From assembly GCA_000708835.1 (NCBI GenBank), contig DF236961.1:248001-312000 (forward strand): a stretch of 64,000 bases of DNA, in the 5' to 3' direction. This document shows, one piece after another, positions 13,485 to 25,453 of the stretch (positions are counted from its first letter, which is position 1; the number at the start of each line of letters is the position of its first letter). The stretch is from Klebsormidium nitens. Lineage: Eukaryota; Streptophyta; Klebsormidiophyceae; Klebsormidiales; Klebsormidiaceae. The notes below the pieces were generated by a model, which saw nothing but the letters and a program-made list of their open reading frames with translations, did no database searches and was not told the DNA's origin. Both the position numbers and the translations under genes were made by a program.

Positions 13485-13656
13485 ATTTCTGCAACCACTT
13501 GTACATAGAGAATATGTTGCATTGAAGGCTTGCTGCACTAGAGCTGTACTTTGAAGTTTGCACGGAGCTTTTGTTACATGGCAATTTACTTAGAATCCGG
13601 TAAAGCGGCTGCTGCTGCCACGCGACCGCGCGCGCGCCAGCGGTTTCGATCTACCA

Positions 13657-14000
13657 NNNNNNNNNNNNNNNNNNNNNNNNNNNNNNNNNNNNNNNNNNNN
13701 NNNNNNNNNNNNNNNNNNNNNNNNNNNNNNNNNNNNNNNNNNNNNNNNNNNNNNNNNNNNNNNNNNNNNNNNNNNNNNNNNNNNNNNNNNNNNNNNNNNN
13801 NNNNNNNNNNNNNNNNNNNNNNNNNNNNNNNNNNNNNNNNNNNNNNNNNNNNNNNNNNNNNNNNNNNNNNNNNNNNNNNNNNNNNNNNNNNNNNNNNNNN
13901 NNNNNNNNNNNNNNNNNNNNNNNNNNNNNNNNNNNNNNNNNNNNNNNNNNNNNNNNNNNNNNNNNNNNNNNNNNNNNNNNNNNNNNNNNNNNNNNNNNNN
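13657..14000. other. Assembly gap (344 N)
   Basis: Run of N bases. The left flank is GC-rich (CGCGCGCG). The true length and content cannot be known from here. Confidence 1.
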
Positions 14001-15416
14001 CTGACCATACGCATTAAAACCTATTACCCGGCCTGGGTTTGTTAGGTCCTTATACGCCGGCACCCATGTGCATGGACGGCAAGACGGTTCAGGTTGCACT
14101 GCGCGGTTTTGGAAGTCCATTTGACTCTATCCCGCGCACGTCGTGTCAGCCGTAGTCCGTCACTGTCGGGATTCGGGACATCCTTCCAGAAGTTAACCCG
14201 GGTTAGACCCACGCCCGGCATGCAAGCCTGCTGCACCAGCAGAATTGAAGAAAAGGTATGAACAGTCTGGCACCCCGGGCTGATCAGCTGCAGCACCGGG
14301 ACTAGCACACCGACAAACGAAAGGGGAATCCTCGCCCCTTCCGCAGCGGATCGAGAATCGAACACACGACCTTTCAGTCCAACCCCTTCTAGTGTTAGCA
14401 GAATTGAAGAAGCTCTAGGACGTGAACTAGAACTTGAAGTTGAAGTTGAAGCATAGAGGTTCTCCGACCTCTACTACGGTAGGTCCTTGCACAAGTTGAA
14501 GAAGGCGCGCATGCAAGCCTGTTTACGGATCCGAGCTGTAGACTCAAGTATCAGAGCGTTCCTTAGAGCAGGTGTGTAGGGGCTCCTCAAAAGTCCAAGA
14601 AGGTGCGATCGCTTGTGGCAACTGCTTTTTTCTGAAGCCCTCAGCCGTGAAAGGGTGAGAGCGTTGATCCAGCTTCCGACTGGAGAACTATTGGGGCTAA
14701 GACTTCTCTTAAGTCGACTGTGGCTGCATGCCAATCAAGAAAGCTTTGCCTGCTCCGGTGGCCATTTGAATGCTTTCTTTGACTTGTTGCTAAGTGGTGG
14801 CGGAAAGAGAGGAAAGATCCTTTGCTTCAGGTATCCCTCATCAAGGTCTGACATTGCTGCTTGAGATACTTCAGGGGCAGTGACTATCTCGTGTGCTCTC
14901 AAGTTCAGCTGAGACAGGCCATCCTGGCTCCAGGATCTTGCATTTATTTTCTTTGATGCTTGGTATGATGCATATACTGGACTCGGGCTTGGCCTGTTAT
15001 GGTAAGCTGGCTGTCAGAAGGTTTGGAGGCCATCCTTATTTCCACCCCTTATGTCGTTGGAAGTTGACCGTTTTTCAATGATTGAAGACCAAGCAGGGAC
15101 TTCAACGATATTAGACTAAGGAGGCAGACTTTTCAGACACAATGATAGAGATTGGTGCGTTTCAGGCGCTTTCATACGATGGCAGTAGGAGTTTGCTGCC
15201 CAGCTTGGCTGTTCATGATATTGTCGCTTCTCTGGGTTTTATCATAGAACTGAAGTGCAGGAACTGGCCTCTTAATTGGACCAGTCTTGAATTGGGACTC
15301 AGATTTCCCCTCCCAGAAGTTATTCACTTGTCTATCGTCCAGATGTCCACTATTGACCTGATCCTTCACTTAGCAGGCCTTAACTTACAAAGGTGTTCGA
15401 CCTTGCAGGGACTGCG

Positions 15417-18400
15417 ATGGAAGGCCAAGCGGGCGTAGCCCCTTCCGTGACTATCGACGTCCCTGCTGCGAAAGGCTACCAAGCAGATGCTTCGGCCGGT
15501 TCGGCCAACGGTCCTTCGGTAGGGATTGAGAAACATTAGACGTTTCTTGTAGGCCTTATTGTATGTGCGGGTGTGTTCCTAGCTTAGTCTATTGCCAAGT
15601 TTGAAGGAAGTTTGTCAGGTTTTTTGTAGATATGTGCAGATATGTTGATCTCACTAGGGCTTATTTTTCATTTGTTGAATGTAATCTGGGCACGGAGTCT
15701 TGCCCTTGGTTACAAGATTTGTTGTGGTGACGATTCGTCAAAACCTAAAAGTTGGACGCATTTTGCAGGAGGATGTGAGTGCATACAAGCAAGATCTGGA
15801 GTCTGCTGAACGGGAGCCATGTGACGATCTCGATGAGATGGGCTTTCTTTCTGTTAGCGGTAAGCCCTGCTGCATATTGGGAACGCTCTCCAATCAGTCC
15901 CTTGAAAACCGCTGCCATTAAACCCTTTGCAGATCTATCTTTGGACGTTTTGGAAGCATGGCCATCTCCAAAACTCCTGTCTTTTTTCAGGTACCCCTTG
16001 AGTTTATGTATAATGAGTTGAGGAACTTGGGATGTGTATAAAGAGTTGAGGAACTTGGGCGTAATGCTCTGGCTGTCAGCAACGTTTTTCATGTCTGTAC
16101 TTGTAATACACATAGTTTTGACCACGTTAGTACACATAGGCAGTCAGTCCAGGGGATTGGAAGCCAGACGCTGAAGTTCAACGATCATTATTATTATTAT
16201 TCAGCGGAACAGAAGCCAGACACTGAAGTCAACAAAACTTGCGTGGTATCAGATCTGGGAGATGTTTTCTAGATTCCGTAAAGATGCCGCCAGGTGGCGT
16301 TTTTGACGAACGAATCATGTGCCGTTACTTCGTTTCTGTACGTAAACATCTTCAACGAGATTCTTGTAACGGTTCCTCAGATGCTGTCACTCTATCGATC
16401 CCGCTTTTCTTTGTTCGAAAAAGTTACAAAACGGCGAAGGATCAAGAAACGAACAACGGTAAGGATGTGTTTGTTGGATCATTCAGGTCGGGACCTACAA
16501 GGCCGTCAAGTGGTCGTCATCATTGGGAAGCTTCTGCCCGCGGGTGCAACCTCTCGAGACCGCTTGAGAAAGTGAGCCTTGCCCTTTTGGATTCCCGCCA
16601 TCCGCTTTGACATGTGAGGCGACGAGTTTCTATTGAAAGCGAGAAGACCCACTGCACTCACTCAATCTCACTTGTCCGACAATGGAAAACTGTTCGTACT
16701 AGATCAATCTTTTGCTCGTCCGAATCGATCCGTCTTCATCTGAACGACAGTGGATTGTATAGATTCGGCCGTGGCATTTCGCAAGCTTTCGATGTTAAGG
16801 CTTTTCCGGAAAGATTGATATCACAAAAGCTCATAGGGTTTACCGCACTGCACTCGATTTGTTTTCCCAAGCAGATTGGAAGCGTTGTATTCCTCGTGTG
16901 CCCACAATTCATACGGCGACTGTTTTTCAGGCATTGATCACCATATGTGAATGACGCTGTGAGTTCGCCCTGCAGGTATGCCATACAGAAGCTGCATCCT
17001 GTCGTATCGGCGGGCAGCTACTCGATTTTGTTCGTTAACACCAATGCGACATTTCAGGTAAGAGGACGAAATTGGGGATCGTTCTTGCCTCTCCGAAATG
17101 TACGATAGCCAGGGGAGCAAGTCTTGAAATTCTCTTTAAACCGTGGCCTTTTCTCATACACTCAGCTGTGCTCGCTCAGCGCGAGGATGTGTCCAGCAGG
17201 GTCCCTATCAACAATCCGATTTTGTTCCACCCAGCAAATCCCGTCTCAACACTTTACAGCCATTGTCGCTTGGTTCTGTCTCAACCCAACTCGTCTGTCC
17301 ATCTATCAGACCCCTTAGAACTTCCAGTTTTTGTCCAGGAAAAACCCGCTCGGTTTGTCCTAATCGGTCTCTATCTCCTCAAAGCATTCAATCTTAACCT
17401 TTTCGTCCGCGCTCAAGCGAACTCCCGGGCGTCCTCTGTCTCATTGAGTCATTAACCCCTCTCATTAACTTTCTAAAGAACTTCTCGAGCTAGTCATCTT
17501 AACCCTCTTTTTAACCACCCAGGCAAACTTCCCGGGCGTCCTCTGGCTCCGTTGCATGTAAAGTTTATGTAGTCAACTCAACCTCCTTGATAACCACCCC
17601 AAAAACCTCCCCGGAGGTGTCCTCTGGCTTCGTTTCACACATCCTACATTGTTTTTAATCTTGACCCCTTCCTTAACCACCCAGGCAAATTCCCCGGGCG
17701 TCCTTTGGCTCCGTTCCACGTTCGAGGCCCTCCCTTCCATGTACCGGGCACAGCTCGGGGCAGTCTATTGCCTACACCCTACCTTGGGGCTGCGCCTAGT
17801 GCTCGCCGCGGTCGCGCCTTGGATGAGTCAAGGGCTCTGGCAAAAGCTGGTGAGTGCCACGTGGCAGGACGTTTTGGGCGCCGTGTGCTGTCTAAAGCGG
17901 TAAGTTCCTTGATGGAACGGAGCGTGTACCGTACCAGCGTTTATTTGCGTCTAGAAATGACCAGTAAGGTCGCCGGAAAAGTTCAGGAATGTATGTAAGA
18001 TGGTACTGGATTGATAACGGTGCTTTTTAGCAGGTAACATTGGGTCTGGCGGACTCTTGAAATGTTTCATGAAGAAGTTTCTGGCGTCGAATCGACGAAG
18101 ATAGACCTTGTTACGGTGTTTGCTTTCGCCACCTGAAGGACATCGTCAGGGGTCACGTAGGGGAAGGTAGTTATTTTCGGCTCGCAAGCACAAGCTTTAT
18201 GAGGCTGGCAATAGCTCTTTCGGACTTTGGCTTCAATGGACCGTGTTTCGCACGCTGCCTTTTTTTTGCGTCCTGCAGAGTCGTCGTTGATATCTTTTGA
18301 GGAGCGCGAACTGAAAGTCGGGCGATGCTCAAGACTTGTGTGCTTGACAAAGTCACCCTTGATTTCAAACAAGCCCTCAGACGGAGCGCGATATGGACGC

Positions 18401-18783
18401 AAACCGCTCTCGTGTGCACTTTCTCGGGGGTAACACGACACTCGATCCGGTTTTTAGATTTCCTAAACACGACATATCGAGAGCCGCTTAAGCGCGTTCG
18501 TTCAGAGCATCAACCCCTCTTCTTGCCAATTGACTGACGTCCTGTCGCGCTTTTCCCGACTTAGGTATACGTCAGCCGAGTGGAATTCCTCTTGGAACAC
18601 GTGGCAGCCGGACAGGTCGCCCTGCCCGACTTTGTCCTGGAGCACGACCAAGAACTAGAGGGGCGGCCTTTGATGGACTACGGCGTGGAAGCGGACGGCG
18701 ACCAAGCGGCCATGTTTAGGAGCGCCACCGAGGGGGTGCCTGAATTGAGAGAACCGTTGGGAGTTTATCATGGGGCAGGATGA
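15417..18783 (+). CDS. Divergent CRAL/TRIO (SEC14-like) domain protein
   Basis: Six exons: 15417-15518, 15769-15859, 16487-16571, 16976-17057, 17685-17849, 18565-18783 (stop TGA); phases 0,1,2,0,0 match, giving 247 residues. Residues 1-60 are a poorly conserved Ala/Ser and acidic leader. The rest matches the CRAL_TRIO_2 family (SEC14-like folds that bind hydrophobic ligands), as in short plant SEC14-like proteins and the C-terminal half of GDAP2. Landmarks are GRDLQGRQVVVIIGKLLPAG, KLHPVVSAGSYSILFVNTNA, the FEALPSMYRAQL helix, LGAVYCLHPTLGLRL and YVSRVEFLLEHV, then LPDFVLEHDQELEGRPLMDYG. No CRAL-TRIO N-terminal domain and no macro domain was found, so it is a stand-alone lipid-binding-type domain; the ligand is unknown. 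The intron before exon 5 carries degenerate tandem copies of the exon 5 start. The first exon is the least certain. Confidence 0.87.
17390..17684 (+). repeat. Tandem decoy copies of CRAL/TRIO exon 5 acceptor region
   Basis: Three degenerate copies precede the true exon 5. The marker GTCCT(C/T)T occurs at 17431, 17538 and 17619, then in the genuine exon at 17700, so the spacing is 107, 81 and 81 bp. The copy around 17523 keeps a CCCAG acceptor followed by GCAAACTTCCCGGGCGTCCT, nearly the exon start. The copy at 17619 has lost its AG. Each unit also repeats the pyrimidine-rich, TTAACCACC-containing tract. Confidence 0.85.
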
Positions 18784-20443
18784 GTTTCATGTTGTACAGG
18801 GGTTTGACATTTTTGAACGGTTCATTTGGTAGTGTCTTATGTATCTGTACAGCATGTCAGCACTTTGAGTGGACCGAGTTGTCATTTTTCTTGTCGTCTG
18901 TACATTCATGCCGGAAGGTCGACACGGAGGAGATGAGTTGTCGTGATTTTGAAAGCATAGCTGTAGCGAACTCGCTTCCGAGTAAGCCGTTTCGGAAGCC
19001 CGAACTTAGGCCACAAGGCGTGTGGAGGTTGCAGAGAGTCCATTGGCTGCTGTCGTGACCCAGATTGAATCGAGAAAAGTGACGGAAAGTTTCATGCCGG
19101 AAAGAGTTGACATCGGCCCAGTTGTGAGAGAACCGCTCAAGTGAAGCCGAGACGTATGTACAATGACTGAAATGCAACCCAGCCGGCTGGTACTGCGACT
19201 TCAATTCCCTCACTGACCCTTTGTTGGGAAAGGCAGTCGCTCTAGTAGAGACGCCATGGCCGTAGGTCTGCCTTTGCAAGACATGATTTTTTCGCAATAT
19301 AGATTCGATGATCAATAGATGGATATGCAATTTGATAATGATCTAGATTCGGCCGTCTCAAGTGCCCAATTGCATATGTGGACGCTCGCCGCGGGGCCGC
19401 CGGCTGCAAGGATAATCAACGGGTTAATAGTTAATTCACATAAGGATCGCAATCGCAGTAACAAATCGCAACGCAGTGCCGGATGTGGCGCGTAATTGCT
19501 GACCATGCGAAGAGTCTTGTCAAGCATCGACTCTGCAGGACGACATGCAAAAGGTGCTAGAGAATCCTTTGCATCAGAGCTCCCGTTGGCGTTCATCGGA
19601 ATCCCAATGGCGTTCGATCGCCACACTGGGTCAGTGGAGTTAATCTGCATGCGATGCATATGAAACATAAGCCTGATGCGGAGTTGCGTGCCCGTTCGGC
19701 GACAAATCTACTACTTTATCAAAAGTCAGCCAGATGCATTAGCTGGCACGCATATGTACGCATGGCCGCGCTCAATCGCATGCCAGACTAACAGTCCGCC
19801 GCGCGCGCCATGTGCGTAACCTGCATTGATCGAACCACTTATGATCGAACATGGAGCTTGCAAGTTCGGACATGCAACTTGAACATGTTCGGAGCGCCTG
19901 GTCATCCCGTCCGCCCGGGCAGCAGCTCATGCAGCGATGCGATGCATGGGCATGATATATATCGTGAACTTAGTATTCAATTAACTCTTGACGATGCTTC
20001 TGAGATTGTATCCCTGCGGAATACTAGCCTCCGCCTCTTCTGCTTGCGCTTTCAAGACATGGTCCTTTTTCAGATTTGCGGTCCCAATTGTCACTTCTAT
20101 ATCGCAGGCATCGTGATCACTTCGTTGGCCTTTCGGCTCATTACAGCTCAGGTGTCCTTTCAACGAAAACGCACTCCTCAGCAGTTTGCTTATCCACAGC
20201 TAGTATACAAGTTTCCGCAAGAAATCTGACAGAACTTCTGCGCGCGTCACTGCTGACTGGCCCTGATGTTTTTTGTACACTAAAAAGCTAGCACTCGAAC
20301 GCCGCTGCGAAGGTTTGTCGTGAGGCTATGCCAAAAAGGCCGCAAAGAGATATTTACACTCAGTTCTATCTACAATCCGCCGTTGCCAGGTTCGCCAAAA
20401 CCCGAGCCTGACTGACCTATCAAAAGAAGTAAGCCAAAGCTTC
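18784..20443. other. Intergenic, convergent; AT-rich island with GCAT palindromes
   Basis: Lies between the 3' ends of the CRAL/TRIO and DPP6-like genes. Open frames here (for example 19810-20229 +) have no recognisable similarity or splice context. From about 19320 to 19990 the DNA is unusually rich in TGCAT, ATGCA and GATCGA words. Nothing else recognised. Confidence 0.5.
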
Positions 20444-23400
20444 TCACATCCTGATTGAGTCTGTCATCTGCCCTGTTAACTCTATCCCCTCCTCCGAAAC
20501 CGCCTCCCGCGCTATATACTTCCGCCCCCACGCAAGCGTCCCGTCCTCATACGCGTTATGCGTCATCCTCGTGAGATTTGACCCGTCAACGTTAACGACG
20601 TAAACCTCCCCGTACGGCTGAAACTGCCTGGGGTAAACCACCGGTTCCGCCGAAACCCACGCCAAATCGCTTGCGAACGTAACCCGGTTTGAGTCGGGGC
20701 TGAACGCCGGGTGGTTCGCCCGGCCGCCGTGCGCGTCAACCAGCTTCCTTAACCCGGATCCGTCCGGCCTAACCACGTAAACGTCAAACCCCCCTTTCCC
20801 CGGGTTATCTCGATCGGAGGAGAACGCGATCCACTCCCCCGAGGGCGCCCAGTTGGGCATCGTATCGTCCCAGGGGCCTGAAGTGAGCCGGAAAACACCC
20901 CCCCGATCGCCGTCTACCGCGCTCATTATGTACAGGTTCTTGTAACCGGACCGGCTCGAGCGGAAGACCACTCGCGCGCCGTCGGGGGACGCCGACGGGA
21001 AGGCGTTGTTGCCCGTGCCGGGCGACGTCAGCACGGTGACGTCAGCGCTCGCCTCGCTGACGTCAGACTTCGCCATCTTCCCCACTTCGTGCGCTCCGCT
21101 AAGCTTCCCCCCGTCTTGCTCTCCAGATACTTCATCCCCTTGCTTCTCCCTTGTCATTCTTTCTCCGTTCGTCTCTCTTGGAACTTCCTCCCCTTTCTCC
21201 TCACCCGAAAAGAGCCCAACTTTCTTTTCTCCGGAAACTTCAGTGTTTTGCTCGCCCGAAAAGCTCCCCCCCACCTTGACCTTTGCGATCCGCACCTCCG
21301 TTCGTTCGCTCGCGAAAATCGGCCCCTCGCTGTAGAGAATCTCGCCATCGCCCCAGGACAGTCCGAACGCGGGCGCGAGGACGACGGTCCGCCGGTTCGT
21401 ACCGTCCGAATTCACGACCACGATCTCACCGTTTTCCGCCCCCATGTTGTGAATCGTCGCGAGCTGGGAACCGTCCTGACTGAAAGCCGGAAAGGCGCCT
21501 TCCACTCGCAAAAGAGAGATTCCAGGATCGGGGGACTGGACGGATTCCACGTTTGGGACCGTCAAGGATGCGTCGGGTTTGATTACCTGCGCCCGGACAC
21601 TCTCTCCTTTGAGGAGTTCTTTTTGCTGGCATTTGCTGCCCGGGGCCGACGAAGGCGCGCTCTCTTCGCCAGTGTGAACACCCCCGTCGGGAGGCGCCCG
21701 GTGCACGGGACACCCGGGGAATTGCCCCTTCACACTGCCCCTTCCTCTTCTCGCATCCTCGTTCGGAACCAGCACCCATTCTCCCTCTTCCACTCGTGCA
21801 CCCTCCCAACCTTCTCCCGCTTCACTCTCCCCGGTTCCCCCCCTTGCTTTCGCCCGCGAACCAGCCCCCCTGCTGCGGTGGTACCCGACTCGTTTGCCGT
21901 CCGGAGAAAAGAACGGGCCGTAGTGGTGCGCGTCGGAAGTCACGGGTTGGGTCAGCGGTGTGAATGCGCCCGTAACTAGGTTGAGCAGCTCGATGTGGCG
22001 ATACTCGGAGCCTTTTCTCCGCGTCGCGACCGCCAGCCATTGTCCCGACGGGTGAACCGCGGGAGTCACGGCGTGCATGCCAGGTGGCGTCACCCGGACC
22101 TCGCTGGCGTCACCTTGGGCGGGTGACGTGGCGACCGGGGGAATCTGTCAAGGGGTGACAGAAGTAAGTGCGTCAAAGTTTGTTAAGAAATTTAAACTGG
22201 GTAGGTAAGAACGGCAGGTCGCTCATCGATCTGACTGAAACGCACAACTCCTTCGGGAAGGATCCTGCAAGGAAAGTGTGAATAAAGCCCGATTCTGTCC
22301 TTCATTGTTTCTCACACTTACAGGATTTGATGCCCCGGGTAGCCTCTCAATAGAGCGAACGCCTTCCCAGGTGAGCTAAGTAAAGACGAGGAGTCGGATT
22401 TAAACGAGACCTGGCTTTCCATAACCACATGGTTTTCAAGTATCGGACCTTTCCAAGATACAGTTGCTGGTTATTTCCATTCGAGGCCCCGTGCATCTTT
22501 CTTCTGCCTCAACCGATCGACCAGCACTGTCCAAGCGGAGCCATCAGAACGTTTTCAGATCTAAGACGGATCAGAATTGCGCTTCTGCCTCTTTTCAATC
22601 TGACAGCCAACAGATCGACCCTCCACTATGATTATGAATTCACTATACTTCGCGCAATGTCCAAAGAACCAGAGCATGAACGTACACCGTATAACAAGCT
22701 GCCTCTCTATTGTGAAGATCTGAGGATCTGAAGAACAGATTCGTAATGACCAGGCCTGCTAAAGTTCAAATGCAGAAGATGAGCCCCTCAATCTCTATTT
22801 CAGGCGCTAAATCCGAACAGGCCTTCGAAATTCGATCCATCTCCTCCGACTGGTCGGCCGCCCGTTTGTCAATCGCTGAAAACGCCTTCTTTATACCTTC
22901 GAAGAGAGTTCGAAAGAACGGTGGCAAGAGCGTTTTGAAGATTACGCTCTGTCTTAGCGCGGAAAGGCCCGTTGAAACGATGGTTAGCAACCAAGAAGCT
23001 TCTGATATGCATAAAAGAATGCGTGGCCCTTACCTGTGTCTTGAAGATGCTCCACCACCCGTCCTCGCACTTGCGATGAAAATACACCCCCTTCGAGTCC
23101 GGTGTGAATGCCGGCCAACCGCCATTGCGCGCCAGGTGGCGGCGCGAGGACCCATCTTCCAGGTCGAAGACGACGACGTCGAAAGTGTAGGGCTCCGACA
23201 CATGAAGGCTGCCTGGGCCTGCACAAAATAATGAGGGTTGATCCGAATTCCGTTTTACAGCCGCTTGCACTATCTGGAGGAAATTTTTGGAGGTATTATC
23301 AGTAAAAGTTTCTTTTGCACGTTTGCATTTTATCAATATGACACATTAGTTGAGCATCATTAGATCGGTCGATGTGTTTGTCCGTCCAGTTGCACTCATT

Positions 23401-25453
23401 CTTCGGTGGCGTCGAACATCTGCGTATGTATGGAGGAGAGCTTTCCCGAGTACCATGGCAAGGGGGAGTAAAACCAGCCTCAGGCGTTTTGACGGGGCGA
23501 ACATGCAGTACAGCAGTATTTCAGTCCTTTCTCAAGCCGCTTAGGAGCGCAGTCCGTTCCTCGCATAGATCAACCTTATTACGCACAAAGCGGACGCCTA
23601 TTCTTTCAGTTTGTGAGACGACGTAATCGAGGCGCCACAATTGTCTAGATACCCAGTCTGGAGAAGTAGAACATACTCAAGTCTCGTCCCAGCGAGCGTA
23701 ATCAGAGGTTTACCAAAAACTGAGCAACTCGACCTTCCTTCTAAATTTCCGAAGATTGGGGTCATCGTGTCTGTTTCTTTGAATCAGGAGACCTATTCCG
23801 TGGGCTTTCGATCTCGAAAAAGTTCGTCTGTTCGTTCGTTTGGTTCGTTTGTTCACCTGGCTGAGTGGCGGCTGCGACCAGTCTCCCATCAGGCGACACT
23901 GCCGGGCTGAAGTCAGCGCTTCCCTTTGGGGTCAATCGGCGCACGGAGCCGGTCGCTTGGTCCATCCGATACACGGCACTCCAGCTCTGCGCAAGATCGG
24001 GGTAAAACTTGACTCTGTTGCTCACGAAAACGGCTGCCGCCTTTCTTCATACAAGCTGCCACTTGATGCAATCTGTAGCAACAACCCTGTCACTCACAAG
24101 CATGATGCCCAGAGCCTTCTGTGCATTCCTTACTTTGTATCGATTTGACGGACGCAAAGTCGAAGAACACAGGTTCACAAAAGAGAGCATTTTGCAGTGA
24201 CTCCAGAGCTACAAAATTTCAGGTCAACTAACTGACCTAACTTTGAGTTACCAGTCTTCCCCCCATTATGTGCCCTCACCGATTTTCTTGAGACTCATAA
24301 GCAAGCCACATGTCTCCTGTTGCAACCGCCCTTTCACTCCGAGGCCTCTAAGCAGTGTATTGGGCAATCAAGCAGGAAAACACTCGCCGTACTGCCCCTT
24401 TCATTTAACAAACTCAAGCTGGAAAAGGGCAAGGGACAAAAGAATACTCCATTTCACCACGAGGTCGACCTGCAAACTCCTTTCGGAAGATGGACAGATT
24501 TCGTCCCTCGAACAGTTATTCAGAATTCCTCCCTCATACAGCTATACAGAATCCCTCCACCATTAAACACAGCAGTAGAGGTTTCCACTTACCAGATGCG
24601 CCTTGCCTGAGTCCTCCCTGGTCGACGAAAAGACCAACTGCCCGCCATCCGGTGTCATGCCTGGCCGGTCCTCCATACAGAACCCGTCCGTCAGCGCTAC
24701 CACCTGCGCACAATCACTGACCTCCCCACCATCGCTCATCTCACCACCACTCATAATTACCCCGCTTATATCCATGCCCCTTGTCTCACCACTGCTTACA
24801 TCGCCACTTCTCACGTTTTCACTGCTTATTTGACCACCGCTCACATTGCCGGTCTTGTGCGCAATCAGTTCGCTGACATTGTCGCCTCCGCCTGCTGCCC
24901 ACTTGCTTTCCTTCTGGCTACTTGCTGTCAATTGGGCAGTATTCTCTTCCGGGGGGATCTTGACTGTGGTGGCATAGATGCTGGGGGATCCCCCTCGCTC
25001 CGACACAAACACAAGCCCCAAGACTGGGTCCCGGCCATCGTCTTCCAGGCGCATGCGCCCAATTGACGCAGCTGAAAGCGTCTCTCTGTTGTCAGCTGTG
25101 TGCTTTTCCCGGGGCTTTCCCCCAACCGCATGTTTTAGCCAGCGGTCAACCACTGCCCCAGGCACAAAGTGCCCATTGAAATTCACCGATTGCCCATCGG
25201 TGTGCTTCAGCTCAGGGCTCGAGCGGCCGCCCCAGTGTCTCTCTTCCGAAGACCACAAACTTTCTGGTTCCAGAAGTGGTTGTGCAAGTGAGCTTTGAGT
25301 ACTGGGCGCCTGTGTTTCTGCGGCCCTGTCACTTGATGGTTTCTGATTGGTGGAGCCGTTCCACAGTGGAAAAGGAAGGGAGAAGATGTCAAAGCCGTAC
25401 TGCGGCCTGCCGACTGTCGCAAACGCAATGCTGCCGCCCCGGCCCTCCATCAT
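20444..25453 (-). CDS. DPP6 N-terminal-like / TolB-type beta-propeller protein
   Basis: Four exons on the minus strand: 25453-24593, 23986-23857, 23218-23034, 22144-20444 (stop TGA); phases 0,1,0 match, giving 958 residues. It matches the plant DPP6 N-terminal domain-like family (about 700 residues in Arabidopsis), whose repeated PD40/TolB blades fold into a beta-propeller. Blade motifs run throughout: SIAFATVGRPQYGFDIFSL, DRPGMTPDGGQLVFSS, DFSPAVSPDGRLVAAA, GGWPAFTPDSKGVYFHR, AVTPAVHPSGQWLAVATRRKG, AFPSASPDGARVVFRSSRSG and TMPNWAPSGEWIAFSSDRDN, then QFQPYGEVYVVNVDG. The extra length comes from low-complexity insertions between blades, notably Ser-Gly-Glu-rich runs at about 21060-21270 and 24720-24860. 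The catalytic function is unknown; no peptidase triad is present. The Arabidopsis proteins start with a signal peptide; here the ATG at 25453 has an in-frame stop 27 bases upstream, so a 5' exon may be missed. Confidence 0.9.

Larger units (their letters stand above)
12823..15416. other. Intergenic with MITE-like element and assembly gap
   Basis: Between the stop of RbcX and the ATG of the CRAL/TRIO gene. It contains a short inverted-repeat element (13288-13484) and an N-run (13657-14000). It also has small scattered direct repeats, such as a TGCAAGCCTG block at 14221 and 14512 and an AGCAGAATTGAAGAA block near 14235 and 14398. An open stretch at about 14487-14570 reads as a helical, basic peptide and ends at a GTGTGT donor-like site, but no partner exon fits. 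The rest has no coding signal that I trust; part is probably 5' UTR of the next gene. Confidence 0.5.

Noticed and set aside
14341-14385. tRNA B-box-like GTGTTCGATTCTC on the minus strand, possible tRNA gene or SINE
   Set aside because: No paired A box, acceptor stem or anticodon arm could be drawn, and no flanking duplication or poly-A tail was found.
15142-15438. 98-codon open frame upstream of the CRAL/TRIO gene
   Set aside because: It overlaps the proposed exon 1 in another frame and has no splice partner; probably 5' UTR.
19810-20229. 139-codon open frame between convergent genes
   Set aside because: No recognisable domain, Cys/Arg-rich random composition and AT-rich surroundings.
21089-21979. 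296-codon open frame on the plus strand
   Set aside because: It lies antisense to the last exon of the DPP6-like gene, whose GC-rich codons keep the opposite frame open. The sense protein is clearly conserved and the antisense one has no recognisable feature.
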